The notes under the pieces: generated by a model
Told to the model about the DNA's origin: nothing
The model's input: only the letters and a program-made list of their open reading frames with translations
Databases searched by the model: none
Made by a program: the position numbers and the translations under genes
Assembly (NCBI RefSeq): GCF_030865425.1
Contig: NZ_JAVFCB010000002.1
Span: forward strand, 186,001 to 250,000
Reading direction: 5' to 3'
Source of the DNA: Microbacterium capsulatum
Lineage (GTDB): Bacteria; Actinomycetota; Actinomycetes; Actinomycetales; Microbacteriaceae
DNA length: 64,000 bases
Part shown: positions 18,148-27,757 of the stretch, piece by piece
Numbering within the stretch: the first letter of the stretch is position 1
How the letters are laid out: every line of letters starts with the position of its first letter

Positions 18148-19670
18148 ACTCGGTCGCCCCGGCGCCGTCCGCGCTTCGCGTCGCCGGTCTGCGGATCCGG
18201 CTCGGCGGGCGGACGCTCGTCGACGGCGTGTCGTTCGACGCCGCGCCGGGCGAGTGCGTCGCCCTCGTCGGCGAGTCGGGGGCGGGCAAGTCGCTCACCG
18301 TCCGTGCGCTGCTCGGCCTCTCGCCTGCGGGGGCTGACGTCTCCGCGGACGAGCTGACGGTGGACGGCACCGACGCCCGTGCGCGTGCGGAGCGCGGCTG
18401 GCGCGAGCTGCGCGGATCCCGGATCGCCCTCGTCTCCCAGGACGCGCTCGTCTCGCTCGACCCGCTCCGCCGCATCGGCGCCGAGGTCGCCGAGCCGCTG
18501 GAGATCCACGGGACGGTGCCCCGCGAGGACCGCGGCGCCCGGGTGCGCGCGCTGCTCGAGGCCGTCGCGATGCCGGATCCGGATCGCCGTGCCCGGCAGC
18601 ATCCGCACGAGCTGTCCGGCGGGCTGCGGCAGCGGGCCCTGATCGCGTCCGCGCTCGCCGCGGCGCCGGCCGTGCTGATCGCCGACGAGCCGACCACGGC
18701 CCTGGACGCGACCGTGCAGGCGCGGGTGCTCGATCTGCTGCGTCGGATCGCCGACGACGGCACGGCGGTGGTCCTGGTCAGCCACGACATGGCGGCGGTC
18801 CGGCGGGTCGCGGACCGGATCGTCGTGCTCCGCGGCGGCGCCGTGGTGGAGCAGGGTCCGGCGGAGGTCGTGCTGTCGAACCCCGCGGTGGCGTACACGC
18901 GCGAGCTCGTCGCAGCCGCCTCGCCGGAGGTGCGCGCCGAGCCCGCCCCGGCGGCATCCGTCCTGGGCGCGGCGCAGGGGCTGGGCAAGAGCTTCGACCG
19001 CCCCGTGCTGCGCGACGTGTCGTTCGCGGTGCACGAGGGGCGCACGCTCGGCGTCGTCGGTGAATCCGGATCCGGGAAGACCACGCTCGCGCGCATCCTC
19101 ATCGGCGTGGAGCGGCCCGACCACGGCACGCTCGCGTGGCGGGACGGCGCACGGCCGCGGATCCAGCTCGTGCACCAGAACCCGCTCGGCGCCTTCGATC
19201 CGCGCTGGAGCATCGGACGGTCCCTGCGCGAGGCGCTCGCTGCGGGCGGGGTGCCCCGGGCTGCGCGCCCGGCGCGGGTGGCCGAGCTGCTGCGCGAGGT
19301 CGACCTGGATCCCGCCCTCGCCGGCCGGCGCCCCGCGGCGCTGTCCGGCGGTCAGCGCCAGCGCGCCGCGATCGCCCGTGCGCTCGCGGCGGATCCCGCC
19401 GTGCTCGTGCTCGACGAGCCGGTGTCGGCCCTCGACGCCACCGTGCGTGCGCGCGTGCTGGCACTGCTCGACCGGCTGCAGCGCGAGCGCGGGCTGACGA
19501 TGGTGCTCGTCTCGCACGACCTCGACGTGATCGCGGCCGTGGCGGACGAGGTCCTGGTGATGCAGGACGGCGCGGTCGTGGAGCAGGGATCCGCCGCGCA
19601 GGTCTTCGCGGACCCGCAGCACCCGTTCACGCGCGAGCTGCTCGCGGCGTCCGGATCCGCGTCCGGCTGA
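18144..19670 (+). CDS. Fused double ATPase of a dipeptide-type ABC importer
   Basis: A single 508-residue chain contains two complete nucleotide-binding domains, equivalent to DppD and DppF. The first has Walker A GESGAGKS at residues 43-50, signature LSGGLRQR and Walker B VLIADEP; the second has Walker A GESGSGKT near 303-310, signature LSGGQRQR and VLVLDEP. Both H-loops (SHD) are present. The usual C-terminal oligopeptide-transporter cysteine cluster of DppD/F is missing from both halves. The gene closes the importer operon. The substrate is unknown: peptides are most likely by family. Confidence 0.92.
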   Translation: MNSVAPAPSALRVAGLRIRLGGRTLVDGVSFDAAPGECVALVGESGAGKSLTVRALLGLSPAGADVSADELTVDGTDARARAERGWRELRGSRIALVSQDALVSLDPLRRIGAEVAEPLEIHGTVPREDRGARVRALLEAVAMPDPDRRARQHPHELSGGLRQRALIASALAAAPAVLIADEPTTALDATVQARVLDLLRRIADDGTAVVLVSHDMAAVRRVADRIVVLRGGAVVEQGPAEVVLSNPAVAYTRELVAAASPEVRAEPAPAASVLGAAQGLGKSFDRPVLRDVSFAVHEGRTLGVVGESGSGKTTLARILIGVERPDHGTLAWRDGARPRIQLVHQNPLGAFDPRWSIGRSLREALAAGGVPRAARPARVAELLREVDLDPALAGRRPAALSGGQRQRAAIARALAADPAVLVLDEPVSALDATVRARVLALLDRLQRERGLTMVLVSHDLDVIAAVADEVLVMQDGAVVEQGSAAQVFADPQHPFTRELLAASGSASG

Positions 19671-19712
19671 GATCCGTGCCGCGTGCGCACGGTCGGATCC
19701 GTACGCCCCGTC

Positions 19713-19773
19713 GGAGTTGTACGGCAACCGCGGACCGGTTCGCCGGATCCGTCCGAAGTTCGCGCACATCTCC
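19713..19773. repeat. 61-bp palindromic repeat, type A, copy 1
   Basis: Arms GGAGTTGTACGGCAACCGCG and CGAAGTTCGCGCACATCTCC (with extra pairing around GGACCG and CGGATCCGTCC) flank a short centre. Length and right half match two further copies at 20787 and 21668. The left arm of this copy is the most diverged. It lies between the ABC importer and the DUF559 gene. Confidence 0.8.
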
Positions 19774-19906
19774 GAGGCGACCGCGCGCGGTCCTGATCCC
19801 GGTGGACCTCGGCCGATCGTCCTGCACCGCGCGGTCGCCGGGCGGATTCTGCACGGGATCCGTGGTCCGGACCGGTGACGGGTCCGATCCGCGACACGGT
19901 GGGGAG

Positions 19907-20749
19907 ATGACTTCGCGTGCACCGGATCCTGCCGAGTTCGTCGCCGACCGCGGCGGTGTCGTCCGGGTCGTGCGCCTCACGGATCACGGGATCGGGCGCC
20001 GCGCGATCGACGGTGCGGTCCGGGCGAACCGGGTGATCCGGGTGCGGCGGGGCTGGGTGGCGACGCCGGATGCGGATCCGGTGCGGGTCGCGGCTGCGCG
20101 GGAGGGCGTCGTCGTCACCTGCGTCTCGCAGGCCGCCCGCCTCGGGCTGTGGGTCCACGACGTACCGACCGCGTTCCACGTCGGCGCGGATCCGAAGTCC
20201 GCATGCCGTCCGTCGGAGCGCACGCACGTGCACTGGTTCGCTCCGATCCTGCCCCGGGATCCGGACGCCCTGGAGGATCCGATCGAGAACGTGCTCACGG
20301 CCGTCGCGGACTGCGAACCGTTCGAGCGAGCCCTCGCGACGTGGGAGTCGGCGCTCAACCGCGGACTCGTCACCCTCGAGGGGCTCTCGCGACTTCCGTG
20401 GAAGCCCGCGGCACGCCGGATCCTCGCCGAGGCGACGCCGTTCGCGGATGCGGGGCTGGAGACCTACCTGCGCCCCCGGCTGGGCTGGCTGAGGCTGCCG
20501 ATCCGCATCCAGACCTGGATCGCCGGGCACCGGGTCGACGCGCTCATCGGCGATCGGCTCGTGCTGCAGATCGATGGCCGGCATCACGTGGGCGGTCAGC
20601 GCAGCGAGGACATCCGGCACGATGCCGAGCTGCGCCTGATGGGCTATCACGTGATCCGGATCAGCTACCCGCAGATGATGTTCGAGTGGCCGATGGTGCA
20701 GGACCTGATCATGCGCGCCGTCGCGCAGGGGCTCCACCGGGCGCGGTGA
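19907..20749 (+). CDS. DUF559 domain protein with N-terminal winged-helix-like region
   Basis: The 280-residue product ends in a DUF559 (VSR endonuclease-like fold) domain: WIAGHRVDALIGDRLVLQIDG at about residues 205-225, then DIRHDAELRLMGYHVIRISY near 238-257. These carry the Asp, Gln/Asp and Arg/His positions expected of the restriction-endonuclease-like core. The first 80 residues (with DHGIGRRAIDGAVRANRVIR) look like the AbiEi-type winged helix often fused to DUF559 in actinobacteria. The function is unknown; roles in DNA repair or defence are suggested for the fold. The gene stands alone, flanked on both sides by type A palindromic repeats. Confidence 0.8.
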   Translation: MTSRAPDPAEFVADRGGVVRVVRLTDHGIGRRAIDGAVRANRVIRVRRGWVATPDADPVRVAAAREGVVVTCVSQAARLGLWVHDVPTAFHVGADPKSACRPSERTHVHWFAPILPRDPDALEDPIENVLTAVADCEPFERALATWESALNRGLVTLEGLSRLPWKPAARRILAEATPFADAGLETYLRPRLGWLRLPIRIQTWIAGHRVDALIGDRLVLQIDGRHHVGGQRSEDIRHDAELRLMGYHVIRISYPQMMFEWPMVQDLIMRAVAQGLHRAR

Positions 20750-20786
20750 TCCTGCGTGCGGCCCGGTGTTTCCGTGCGCCCGTTTC

Positions 20787-20847
20787 GGAGATGTGCACGT
20801 TCTTCGGACCGATACCGCGGATTCGTCCGAAGCTCGCGTACATCTCC
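20787..20847. repeat. 61-bp palindromic repeat, type A, copy 2
   Basis: Begins GGAGATGTGCACGTTCTTCG and ends CGAAGCTCGCGTACATCTCC with the same 61-base length as the other two copies. The arms can form an almost complete hairpin. It lies just after the DUF559 stop and before the convergent pentapeptide-like gene, so it could also act in transcription termination. Confidence 0.88.
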
Positions 20848-20920
20848 GACCGAGCAGCACACGTGGGGATCCGCGGACAGGGACATGGATCCGCGCCACT
20901 GGACCCGGATCCGCGTCGCG

Positions 20921-21565
20921 TCAGTCCTGCACGTCGATCCCGGCGGCTCTCGCGAACACCGGGGCGAGCAGAGCGACCTGGTGCGGGGTCAGCGTGGCGC
21001 CGCGCAGCGCGGACACGTCGAGGAACGCCTCGGCGTCGAGCCCGCGCAGATCCAGGGAGTCGGCGCGCAGGCCGCGGGTGTCGACCTCGTCGACGCGGGT
21101 GCGCTCGAACCGGACCCGCGTCGCCGTCGCCGCCGGCAGGTCGAGGGTCGTGAGCGTGCAGTCCGCGATGAGCGAGTCCTGGATCTTCGCCGCGGCGAGC
21201 GTCAGGTAGTCGATCCGCGCGTGCTCGAGGATCAGCTCGGCGACGTGCGCGCCGGACAGGTCCAGCGTCCCGATCCGGCCGCCCGAGATCCGCAGCCGGC
21301 GGACCGTCGCGTCCTTCAGCGTGACGACGGCGGCACGGACGTCGACGATCTCGACGTCGAGCAGGGTGACGCCCGTGAGATCCGCCCGATCCGCGGATCC
21401 CGACAGGGAGCACTGCTCGAACCGGGCGTGCGCGAGATCATCGGCGAGCGGGATCCGCTGAAGCACATGGTCGCCGTTCCGACGTCCCGCGGCGTCGTTC
21501 AGTGCCTCGGGCAGATCGGGCGGGGAGACGCGCGGCGGGACGGGACGAACGGTGGGGCGGGCCAT
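20921..21565 (-). CDS. Pentapeptide-repeat-like protein
   Basis: The 214-residue product has a regular repeat with small or hydrophobic residues every five positions (for example ADLTGVTLLDVEIVDV, RLRISGGRIGTLDLSGAHVAEL, LDLPAATATRVRFERTRV), pointing to a right-handed quadrilateral beta-helix. Pentapeptide proteins include DNA-mimic inhibitors of gyrase, but most have no known role. There is no signal peptide or membrane segment. It is convergent with the DUF559 gene and divergent from ileS. The function is not inferred. Confidence 0.75.
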   Translation of the reverse strand: MARPTVRPVPPRVSPPDLPEALNDAAGRRNGDHVLQRIPLADDLAHARFEQCSLSGSADRADLTGVTLLDVEIVDVRAAVVTLKDATVRRLRISGGRIGTLDLSGAHVAELILEHARIDYLTLAAAKIQDSLIADCTLTTLDLPAATATRVRFERTRVDEVDTRGLRADSLDLRGLDAEAFLDVSALRGATLTPHQVALLAPVFARAAGIDVQD

Positions 21566-21667
21566 CCGACGAGAGTAGGGCCCGAGGCCGAGCGCGGCTC
21601 ACGGCCGGATGGGCTACACGGCCCTCCCTCCGCGACACGAGAGGCGGGACGTCCGAGCGGAAGATTC

Positions 21668-21728
21668 GGAGAAGTACGCGACCTTCGGACCGTATCGCGG
21701 GATCCGTCCGAAGATCGCGCACATCTCC
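21668..21728. repeat. 61-bp palindromic repeat, type A, copy 3
   Basis: Begins GGAGAAGTACGCGACCTTCG and ends CGAAGATCGCGCACATCTCC, 61 bases, same orientation of the conserved right half. It lies between the pentapeptide-like gene and the ileS leader. Confidence 0.88.
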
Positions 21729-21789
21729 GCGCGAAGCGGACGCGACCACCCGGCCGACATGCGCTCCCGGGGAGGCGTCGTAGACTATG

Positions 21790-22002
21790 ACCACGAGCAT
21801 CGATCCGGCCATCACCGGGGAGCTCTCGGAAGAACGCTTTCGCCCGACAGGGACGGATGTCAGTAGAACCGAGCGGGGCAGGCCCGTCACAGCCGCAGGG
21901 AGAGTGGCCGCGTCCGCCGGACGGGGCAAGCAGGGTGGTACCGCGGTCCGCACGGATCGTCCCCGCAGCAGCATCCGCCCGCCACCGACACTGCGAGACA
22001 CG
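21790..22002 (+). promoter_or_regulatory. T-box leader of ileS, translational type with very short Stem I
   Basis: The T-box core AGGGTGGTACCGCGG lies at 21932-21946, about 57 bases upstream of the ileS ATG. A short helix GAGC-ATCGAT-CCGG-CCATCA-CCGG-GGA-GCTC near 21795-21826 exposes isoleucine ATC triplets (21799-21801, 21803-21805 and, in the apical loop, 21811-21813) and fits the ultrashort Stem I reported for actinobacterial ileS T-boxes. These sense uncharged tRNA-Ile and expose the start site rather than preventing termination, and no U-tailed terminator is seen here. A reading frame in phase with ileS runs through the leader but is not coding by composition. Confidence 0.9.
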
Positions 22003-25000
22003 ATGACCTATCCGCGTTCCTCCGCCGCCCCGACGAGCTCCGCGAGCGGATCCGCATTCGGCTCCGCCGCCGTCACGCCCAGCCCGCGCTTCCCCGAGAT
22101 CGAGCGCGAGGTGCTCGCCTTCTGGGAGGCCGACGACACCTTCCGCGCCTCGATCGCGCAGCGTGACGGCGCCGAGGAGTGGGTCTTCTACGACGGCCCG
22201 CCGTTCGCGAACGGCCTGCCGCACTACGGCCACCTGCTCACCGGGTACGCGAAGGACCTGTTCCCGCGCTTCCAGACCATGCTCGGCAAGAGGGTTGACC
22301 GCGTGTTCGGGTGGGACACGCACGGCCTGCCCGCCGAACTCGAGGCGATGAAGCAGCTCGGGATCACCGAGAAGGACGAGATCGAGCAGATGGGCATCGA
22401 CGTCTTCAACGCGAAGGCGCGCGGGTCCGTGCTCACCTACACGCACGAGTGGCAGGACTACGTCACTCGGCAGGCCCGCTGGGTCGACTTCGAACGCGGA
22501 TACAAGACGCTCGACCTGAGCTACATGGAGAGCGTGCTCTGGGCGTTCAAGACCCTGCACGACAAGGGCCTCGCCTATGAGGGTTACCGGGTGCTGCCGT
22601 ACTGCTGGCGCGACGAGACGCCGCTCAGCGCGCACGAGCTGCGCATGGACGACGACGTGTACAAGGAGCGTCAGGATCCCTCCGTCACGGTGAGCTTCCC
22701 GCTCACAGGGGACAAGGCGGCGGCGCTCGGGCTCGAGGGCGTGCGGGCGCTCGCCTGGACCACGACGCCGTGGACCCTGCCGACCAACCTCGCGCTCGCC
22801 GTGGGGCCGGACATCGTCTACGCCGTGCTCCCGGTCGGCCCGAACGGCGCCGCCGAGGGTGCGCACGTCGGTCGCTTCCTGCTCGCGAAGGACCTCCTCG
22901 GCGGCTACGCGAAGGATCTCGGCTACGACAGCGTCGACGACGCGGTCGCCGCGATCGAGACCACCGTCACCGGCGCCGAGCTGGGCGATGTGGCCTACGA
23001 CCGCCTCTTCGATTACTACGCCGACGTCGAGACCTGGGGCACTCAGAACGCCTGGCGGATCCTCGTCGACGACTACGTGACGACCTCCGACGGCACCGGC
23101 ATCGTGCACCAGGCACCCGCCTACGGTGAGGACGACCAGCGCGTCGCCGGCGCCGCCGGGATCCCCACGATCCTCTCCCTCGACGAGGGCGGCCGTTTCC
23201 TGCCGTCGGTGACCGACGTCGCGGGCGAGCTGTGGATGGACGCGAACACCCCGCTCGTGCGCCTGCTGCGCGCGAACGGTCGCCTGCTGCGCCTGCAGAG
23301 CTACCTGCACTCCTACCCGCACTGCTGGCGCTGCCGGAACCCCCTCATCTACAAGGCCGTCTCCAGCTGGTTCGTGCGCGTCACGGACTTCAAGGACGAC
23401 ATGCTCGCGGGCAACGAGCAGATCACCTGGGTGCCGGAGAACGTCAAGCACGGTCAGTTCGGCAAGTGGCTCGAAGGAGCCCGCGACTGGTCGATCAGCC
23501 GCAACCGGTACTGGGGATCCCCGATCCCGATCTGGAAGAGCGACGACCCGGAGCACCCGCGCGTCGACGCCTACGGATCCCTCGCCGACATGGAACGCGA
23601 CTTCGGCCGCCTGCCGCGCAATGCGGAGGGCGAGGTCGATCTGCACCGCCCGTACATCGACGAGCTGACCCGTCCGAACCCGGACGATCCGACCGGCAAG
23701 AGCACGATGCGCCGCATCGAGGACGTCTTCGACGTGTGGTTCGACTCCGGATCCATGCCGTTCGCGCAGGTGCACTACCCGTTCGAGAACCAGGAATGGT
23801 TCGAGGCGCACTCGCCGGCCGACTTCATCGTCGAGTACATCGGGCAGACCCGCGGCTGGTTCTACGTCATGCACGCCCTCTCGACCGGGCTGTTCGGCCG
23901 CCCCGCCTTCACGGGCGTGAGCTGCCACGGGATCGTGCTCGGTTCCGACGGCAACAAGATGTCGAAGTCGCTGCGCAACTACCCGGACGTGTCCGAGGTG
24001 CTCGACCGCGACGGATCCGACGCGATGCGCTGGTTCCTGATGTCCAGCTCGGTGCTGCGCGGCGGCAACCTGTCGGTGACGGAGGAGGGGATCCGCGCGG
24101 GCGTGCGGGAGTTCATCCTGCCGCTGTGGAACTCGTGGTACTTCTTCGCGACGTACGCGAACGCGGCGGCCGGCCCGGACGGGGAGGGCTACGTGGCGCA
24201 GTGGCGCACCGACTCGACCGACGTGCTCGACCGCTACATCCTGGCCCGCACCGGTGACCTCGTCCGTGGGGTGCAGGAGGACCTCGAGGGTCTCGACTCG
24301 ACCACGGCGGCCGCGCGCCTGCGCGACTTCGCCGAGGTGCTCACGAACTGGTACATCCGCCGGTCCCGCGACCGGTTCTGGGTGGGCGTCGACGCTTCGA
24401 CAGGCTCAGCGACCGGCTCCGGCACCGAGGCGTTCGACACGCTGTACACGGTGCTCGAGACCCTCACCCGCGTGGCCGCCCCGCTCGTGCCGCTGATCGG
24501 CGAGCGCGTGTGGCAGGGCCTCACCGGCGGCCGCAGCGTGCACCTGACGGACTGGCCGGACGCCGAGCTCTTCCCGCACGCCGACGACGTGCGCGACGCG
24601 ATGGACGCCGTGCGCGAGCTGTCCAGCGTGGGCAACGCCCTGCGCAAGAAAGAGAAGCTGCGCGTGCGCCTGCCGCTCGGCCGCTTCACCGTCGTCTCGC
24701 CGGTCGCGGCCTCGCTCGCCCCGTTCGAGGACATCCTCCGCGAGGAGCTCAACGTCAAGTCGGTCGAGCTCGTCGCGCAGAGCGAGGGCACCGCCGTCGA
24801 GTACGGGATCAGCCACCGCCTCAGCGTCAACGCGCGTGCCGCCGGTCCGCGCCTCGGCAAGGAGGTGCAGCGCGTGATCCGCGCCGCGAAGGACGGCTTC
24901 TGGACCGAGGAGGGCGGCATCGTGACCGCCGACGGCATCGCGCTGGAGCCGCACGAGTACGAGCTCGCGCTGGAGACCACGGGCCGCCCCGACGGCGAGG

Positions 25001-25368
25001 CCCTCGCGGTCGTGCCGAGCGGCGGCTTCGTGCTGCTGGACACCGCGACCACGCCCGAGCTCGAGGCGGAGGGCCTGGCCCGCGACGTGATCCGTGCCGT
25101 GCAGGACACCCGCAAGAACGCCGGCTTCGACGTGAGCGACCGGATCCGACTGCAGCTGCGCTTCGACGACGCGGAGGACGCGGCGGCGGTCCGTGCGGCG
25201 TTCGACATCGCCGGCGTCGCAGAGGAGACCCTCGCGGTCGAGGCCGCGGTGTTCGGCGCCGGCGCGGAGTTCGCGGCGGCGGAGTTCGTCGCCGACATCG
25301 ACAAGGGCACCTACGCCAACCGCGGCGGCTTCGCCGTGGCCGTGAGCCGGATCGGAGACGCCGTATGA
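22003..25368 (+). CDS. ileS: Isoleucine--tRNA ligase
   Basis: The 1121-residue product charges tRNA-Ile. It has the class I signature as HYGH at residues 74-77 ([15 protein letters not shown]), KMSKS at 652-656, the CP1 editing domain and the long C-terminal region of the eukaryote-like IleRS type found in actinobacteria. ATG 22003 is the first codon after the T-box. At residues about 796-807 the chain contains [12 protein letters not shown], encoded by a copy of the dispersed repeat, between the RRSRDRFW and [14 protein letters not shown] segments that are normally close together. The stop overlaps the folC start (ATGA). Confidence 0.97.
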   Translation: MTYPRSSAAPTSSASGSAFGSAAVTPSPRFPEIEREVLAFWEADDTFRASIAQRDGAEEWVFYDGPPFANGLPHYGHLLTGYAKDLFPRFQTMLGKRVDRVFGWDTHGLPAELEAMKQLGITEKDEIEQMGIDVFNAKARGSVLTYTHEWQDYVTRQARWVDFERGYKTLDLSYMESVLWAFKTLHDKGLAYEGYRVLPYCWRDETPLSAHELRMDDDVYKERQDPSVTVSFPLTGDKAAALGLEGVRALAWTTTPWTLPTNLALAVGPDIVYAVLPVGPNGAAEGAHVGRFLLAKDLLGGYAKDLGYDSVDDAVAAIETTVTGAELGDVAYDRLFDYYADVETWGTQNAWRILVDDYVTTSDGTGIVHQAPAYGEDDQRVAGAAGIPTILSLDEGGRFLPSVTDVAGELWMDANTPLVRLLRANGRLLRLQSYLHSYPHCWRCRNPLIYKAVSSWFVRVTDFKDDMLAGNEQITWVPENVKHGQFGKWLEGARDWSISRNRYWGSPIPIWKSDDPEHPRVDAYGSLADMERDFGRLPRNAEGEVDLHRPYIDELTRPNPDDPTGKSTMRRIEDVFDVWFDSGSMPFAQVHYPFENQEWFEAHSPADFIVEYIGQTRGWFYVMHALSTGLFGRPAFTGVSCHGIVLGSDGNKMSKSLRNYPDVSEVLDRDGSDAMRWFLMSSSVLRGGNLSVTEEGIRAGVREFILPLWNSWYFFATYANAAAGPDGEGYVAQWRTDSTDVLDRYILARTGDLVRGVQEDLEGLDSTTAAARLRDFAEVLTNWYIRRSRDRFWVGVDASTGSATGSGTEAFDTLYTVLETLTRVAAPLVPLIGERVWQGLTGGRSVHLTDWPDAELFPHADDVRDAMDAVRELSSVGNALRKKEKLRVRLPLGRFTVVSPVAASLAPFEDILREELNVKSVELVAQSEGTAVEYGISHRLSVNARAAGPRLGKEVQRVIRAAKDGFWTEEGGIVTADGIALEPHEYELALETTGRPDGEALAVVPSGGFVLLDTATTPELEAEGLARDVIRAVQDTRKNAGFDVSDRIRLQLRFDDAEDAAAVRAAFDIAGVAEETLAVEAAVFGAGAEFAAAEFVADIDKGTYANRGGFAVAVSRIGDAV
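24395..24416 (+). repeat. Dispersed TTCGACAGGCTCAG repeat inside ileS
   Basis: CTTCGACAGGCTCAGCGACC lies in frame in the coding region for the IleRS anticodon-binding domain and adds the Ser/Thr/Gly-rich insert [10 protein letters not shown]. Confidence 0.85.
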
Positions 25369-26720
25369 GCAGCGACCGCGAAAGGGCCGACGCCGTCTAC
25401 ACGGCGCTGCTGGAGCGGGCGGGGGAGCGCTGGGTGCAGCCCCGCAAGGAGCGCACCGCGCGTCTGCTCGAGCTGATGGACGACCCGCAGAAGACGTACC
25501 GGGTCGTGCACATCACCGGCACGAACGGCAAGACGTCGACCGCCCGCATGATCGAGAGCCTGCTGCGCGCGCACGGGCTGCGCACCGGCCTGTTCACGAG
25601 CCCGCATCTGGAGCGGTTCACCGAGCGGATCATGATCGACGGTCAGCCGATCGGGGACGCCGCGGTCGCCGACGCCTGGGACGAGGTCGAGCCGTTCGTC
25701 GGCATCGTCGACGCCGAGCTCGAGGCCGGCGGCGACGCCCCGCTCACCTTCTTCGAGCTGCTCACCGTGCTCGCGTTCGTGGCGTGCGCGGACGCCCCCA
25801 TCGACGTGCTGGTCCTCGAGGTCGGCATGGGCGGATCCTGGGACTCGACGAACACGGCCGACGGCGACGTCGCGGTGTTCGCCCCGATCGACCTCGACCA
25901 TGCCGACCGTCTCGGCGGCACGATCGCCCAGATCGCCGAGGTCAAGGCCGGGATCATCAAGGACGGCGCGGCCGTCGTGTCGTCCCGGCAGACGCCCGAG
26001 GCCGAGGCCGTGCTTCGCCGGGTCGCCGCCGAGCACGGTGCGACGATCGCGTTCGAGGGGCAGGAGTTCGCCCTCGCCGAGCAGCGCCTCGCCATCGGCG
26101 GGCAGCAGATCACCGTCCGGGGGCTCGCCGGTCAGTACCGCGAAGAGTACCTGCCGCTCTACGGCGCACACCAGGGCTTCAACGCCGCCCTCGCGATCGC
26201 GGCGGTCGAGTCCCTCATCGGCGGCGCGCAGCACGCGATCGTCGGCGACGTGCTCGCCGAGGGCCTGCAGGGCGCGACCTCGCCGGGCCGTCTGCAGCTG
26301 CTCGGCATCGCCCCGACCGTCGTCGTGGACGCCGCGCACAACCCGCACGGCGCCCGTGCGCTCGCCGAGGCGCTGCGCGACAGCTTCGACTTCGACGAAT
26401 GGGGTCTCGTGCTCGGCGTGCTGGGCGACAAGGACGCCGCGGGGATCGTGCAGACCCTCGTGCCGTCCGTGCAGCACGTGTTCGCCACCGCCCCCGACTC
26501 CGACCGGGCGAGCGACGCCGACGCGATCGCCGACCTCGTCGAGCAGGCCGGCGGCCGGGTCACGGTGCACCCGTCTCTCTCCGACGCGGCCGACGCCGCG
26601 CGCGAATGGGCGGCCTCGGCCGACCGTCGTGCGGTCGTGATCGCCGGATCCGTGGTGCTCGCCGGGGAGGCCATCGCCCTCGCCGCCGAGGAGGACTGGA
26701 AGAGCGGATGGCGGTCGTGA
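25365..26720 (+). CDS. folC: Bifunctional dihydrofolate / folylpolyglutamate synthase
   Basis: FolC adds glutamate to dihydropteroate and to folates. The 451-residue product has the P-loop TGTNGKTS at residues 51-58, the omega-loop region [15 protein letters not shown] near 76-90, and the C-terminal domain motif [12 protein letters not shown] near 322. The ATG at 25365 overlaps the ileS stop; the end overlaps the next gene by 13 bases, indicating one operon ileS-folC-DUF4233-ndk. Confidence 0.96.
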   Translation: MSSDRERADAVYTALLERAGERWVQPRKERTARLLELMDDPQKTYRVVHITGTNGKTSTARMIESLLRAHGLRTGLFTSPHLERFTERIMIDGQPIGDAAVADAWDEVEPFVGIVDAELEAGGDAPLTFFELLTVLAFVACADAPIDVLVLEVGMGGSWDSTNTADGDVAVFAPIDLDHADRLGGTIAQIAEVKAGIIKDGAAVVSSRQTPEAEAVLRRVAAEHGATIAFEGQEFALAEQRLAIGGQQITVRGLAGQYREEYLPLYGAHQGFNAALAIAAVESLIGGAQHAIVGDVLAEGLQGATSPGRLQLLGIAPTVVVDAAHNPHGARALAEALRDSFDFDEWGLVLGVLGDKDAAGIVQTLVPSVQHVFATAPDSDRASDADAIADLVEQAGGRVTVHPSLSDAADAAREWAASADRRAVVIAGSVVLAGEAIALAAEEDWKSGWRS

Positions 26721-27160
26721 CCGACGCGGGCGCCCCGGGATCCGAGGGGGCCAAGCCCCGCCGCGCCCGCGCACCCCGCGGGCTCGTGCAGAAGCTCGGA
26801 TCCATCATCCTCGGTTTCGAGGCGGTCGTCGTCGCGCTCGGCGGGCTCACGGTCTTCGGCCTGAAGGCGCTCGGACCCGACATCGCCCCGTGGTGGGGCA
26901 TCGTCGGCGGGGCCGTCGTGTCCGTCGCGATGCTCGTCGCGGCCGGCCTCATGGGCAGCCGCGCCGGAATCGTGATGGGATGGATCCTGCAGGTCGTCGT
27001 CCTGCTCTCCTCCTTCGTGGTCACCGCGATGCTGCTCGTCGCGATCGTCTTCGGAGGCATGTGGGCCTACGCGATGATCGTCGGCGGTCGTGCCGACCGT
27101 GCCGCCCGTGCCGCGGCCGCCCACCCCGAAGCCCCCGCTCATCCGACAGAGAGTGATTGA
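26708..27160 (+). CDS. DUF4233 membrane protein
   Basis: A 150-residue protein with four hydrophobic segments (IILGFEAVVVALGGLTVFGL, IVGGAVVSVAMLVAAGLMG, IVMGWILQVVVLLSSFVV, LLVAIVFGGMWAYAMIVGG) and a positively charged N-terminus. DUF4233 proteins are regularly encoded directly after folC in actinobacteria, but their function is unknown. The start at 26708 overlaps folC by 13 bases. Confidence 0.88.
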   Translation: MAVVTDAGAPGSEGAKPRRARAPRGLVQKLGSIILGFEAVVVALGGLTVFGLKALGPDIAPWWGIVGGAVVSVAMLVAAGLMGSRAGIVMGWILQVVVLLSSFVVTAMLLVAIVFGGMWAYAMIVGGRADRAARAAAAHPEAPAHPTESD

Positions 27161-27161
27161 C

Positions 27162-27578
27162 ATGCCCATCGAAGAGACCCTCGTCCTGGTCAAGCCCGAC
27201 GGCGTCGCCCGCGGCCTCACCGGCGCGGTCCTGGCCCGCATCGAGGCCAAGGGCTACGCCCTCGTCGACATCCGTCTCGTCGAGCCCGACCGCGACGTGC
27301 TCGCCGCGCACTACGCCGAGCACGAGGGCAAGCCGTTCTACGAGCCGCTCATCGAGTTCATGCTGTCCGGCCCGTCGGTCGCGATCCGCCTCGCAGGCAA
27401 CCGCGTCATCGAGGGCTTCCGCTCGCTCGCCGGCACCACCGACCCGACGACGGCGGCGCCCGGCACGATCCGCGGCGACTTCGGTCGCGACTGGGGCCTC
27501 AAGGTGCAGCAGAACCTCGTGCACGGCTCCGACTCGCCCGAGTCCGCCGCGCGCGAGCTCGGCATCTGGTTCGCCTGA
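27162..27578 (+). CDS. ndk: Nucleoside diphosphate kinase
   Basis: Ndk transfers the gamma phosphate of ATP to NDPs through a phosphohistidine. The 138-residue product begins MPIEETLVLVKPDGV with Lys11 and has the active-site His121 in NLVHGSDSPESA. The ATG at 27162 is one base after the stop of the DUF4233 gene (TGA at 27158-27160). A strong terminator follows. Confidence 0.98.
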   Translation: MPIEETLVLVKPDGVARGLTGAVLARIEAKGYALVDIRLVEPDRDVLAAHYAEHEGKPFYEPLIEFMLSGPSVAIRLAGNRVIEGFRSLAGTTDPTTAAPGTIRGDFGRDWGLKVQQNLVHGSDSPESAARELGIWFA

Positions 27579-27587
27579 ACCCGCGAC

Positions 27588-27637
27588 AGAACGCCCCTGT
27601 CGGTCCGCGTGTTCGTCGGGCCCGACAGGGGCGTTCT
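27588..27637 (+). terminator. Intrinsic terminator after ndk
   Basis: A perfect 16-bp stem (AGAACGCCCCTGTCGG and complement) with an 18-base loop begins nine bases after the ndk stop. Confidence 0.9.
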
Positions 27638-27653
27638 CGTTCGCCGCGAACCC

Positions 27654-27722
27654 GCGAGACTCCTCGTTCCGCATGAGACATCATGACTCGCGTGGTGTCT
27701 CATGCGGAAAATGGAGTCTCGC
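27654..27722. repeat. 69-bp two-tier palindrome between ndk and the VKOR gene
   Basis: Outer arms GCGAGACTCC (27654-27663) and GGAGTCTCGC (27713-27722) and inner arms TTCCGCATGAGACA (27667-27680) and TGTCTCATGCGGAA (27696-27709) are perfect, separated by three unpaired bases on each side and a 15-base loop. It could be a second terminator for the convergent VKOR gene or an independent palindromic repeat element; ndk already has its own terminator. Confidence 0.85.
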
Positions 27723-27757
27723 CGGATGGGCGTCGTAGCCGAGCGGGGCGAGGCGGA

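Noticed and set aside
21787..22002. N-terminal extension of IleRS in phase with ileS
   Set aside because: The stretch is the T-box leader; its peptide has no relation to IleRS and the usual N-terminus begins at 22003.
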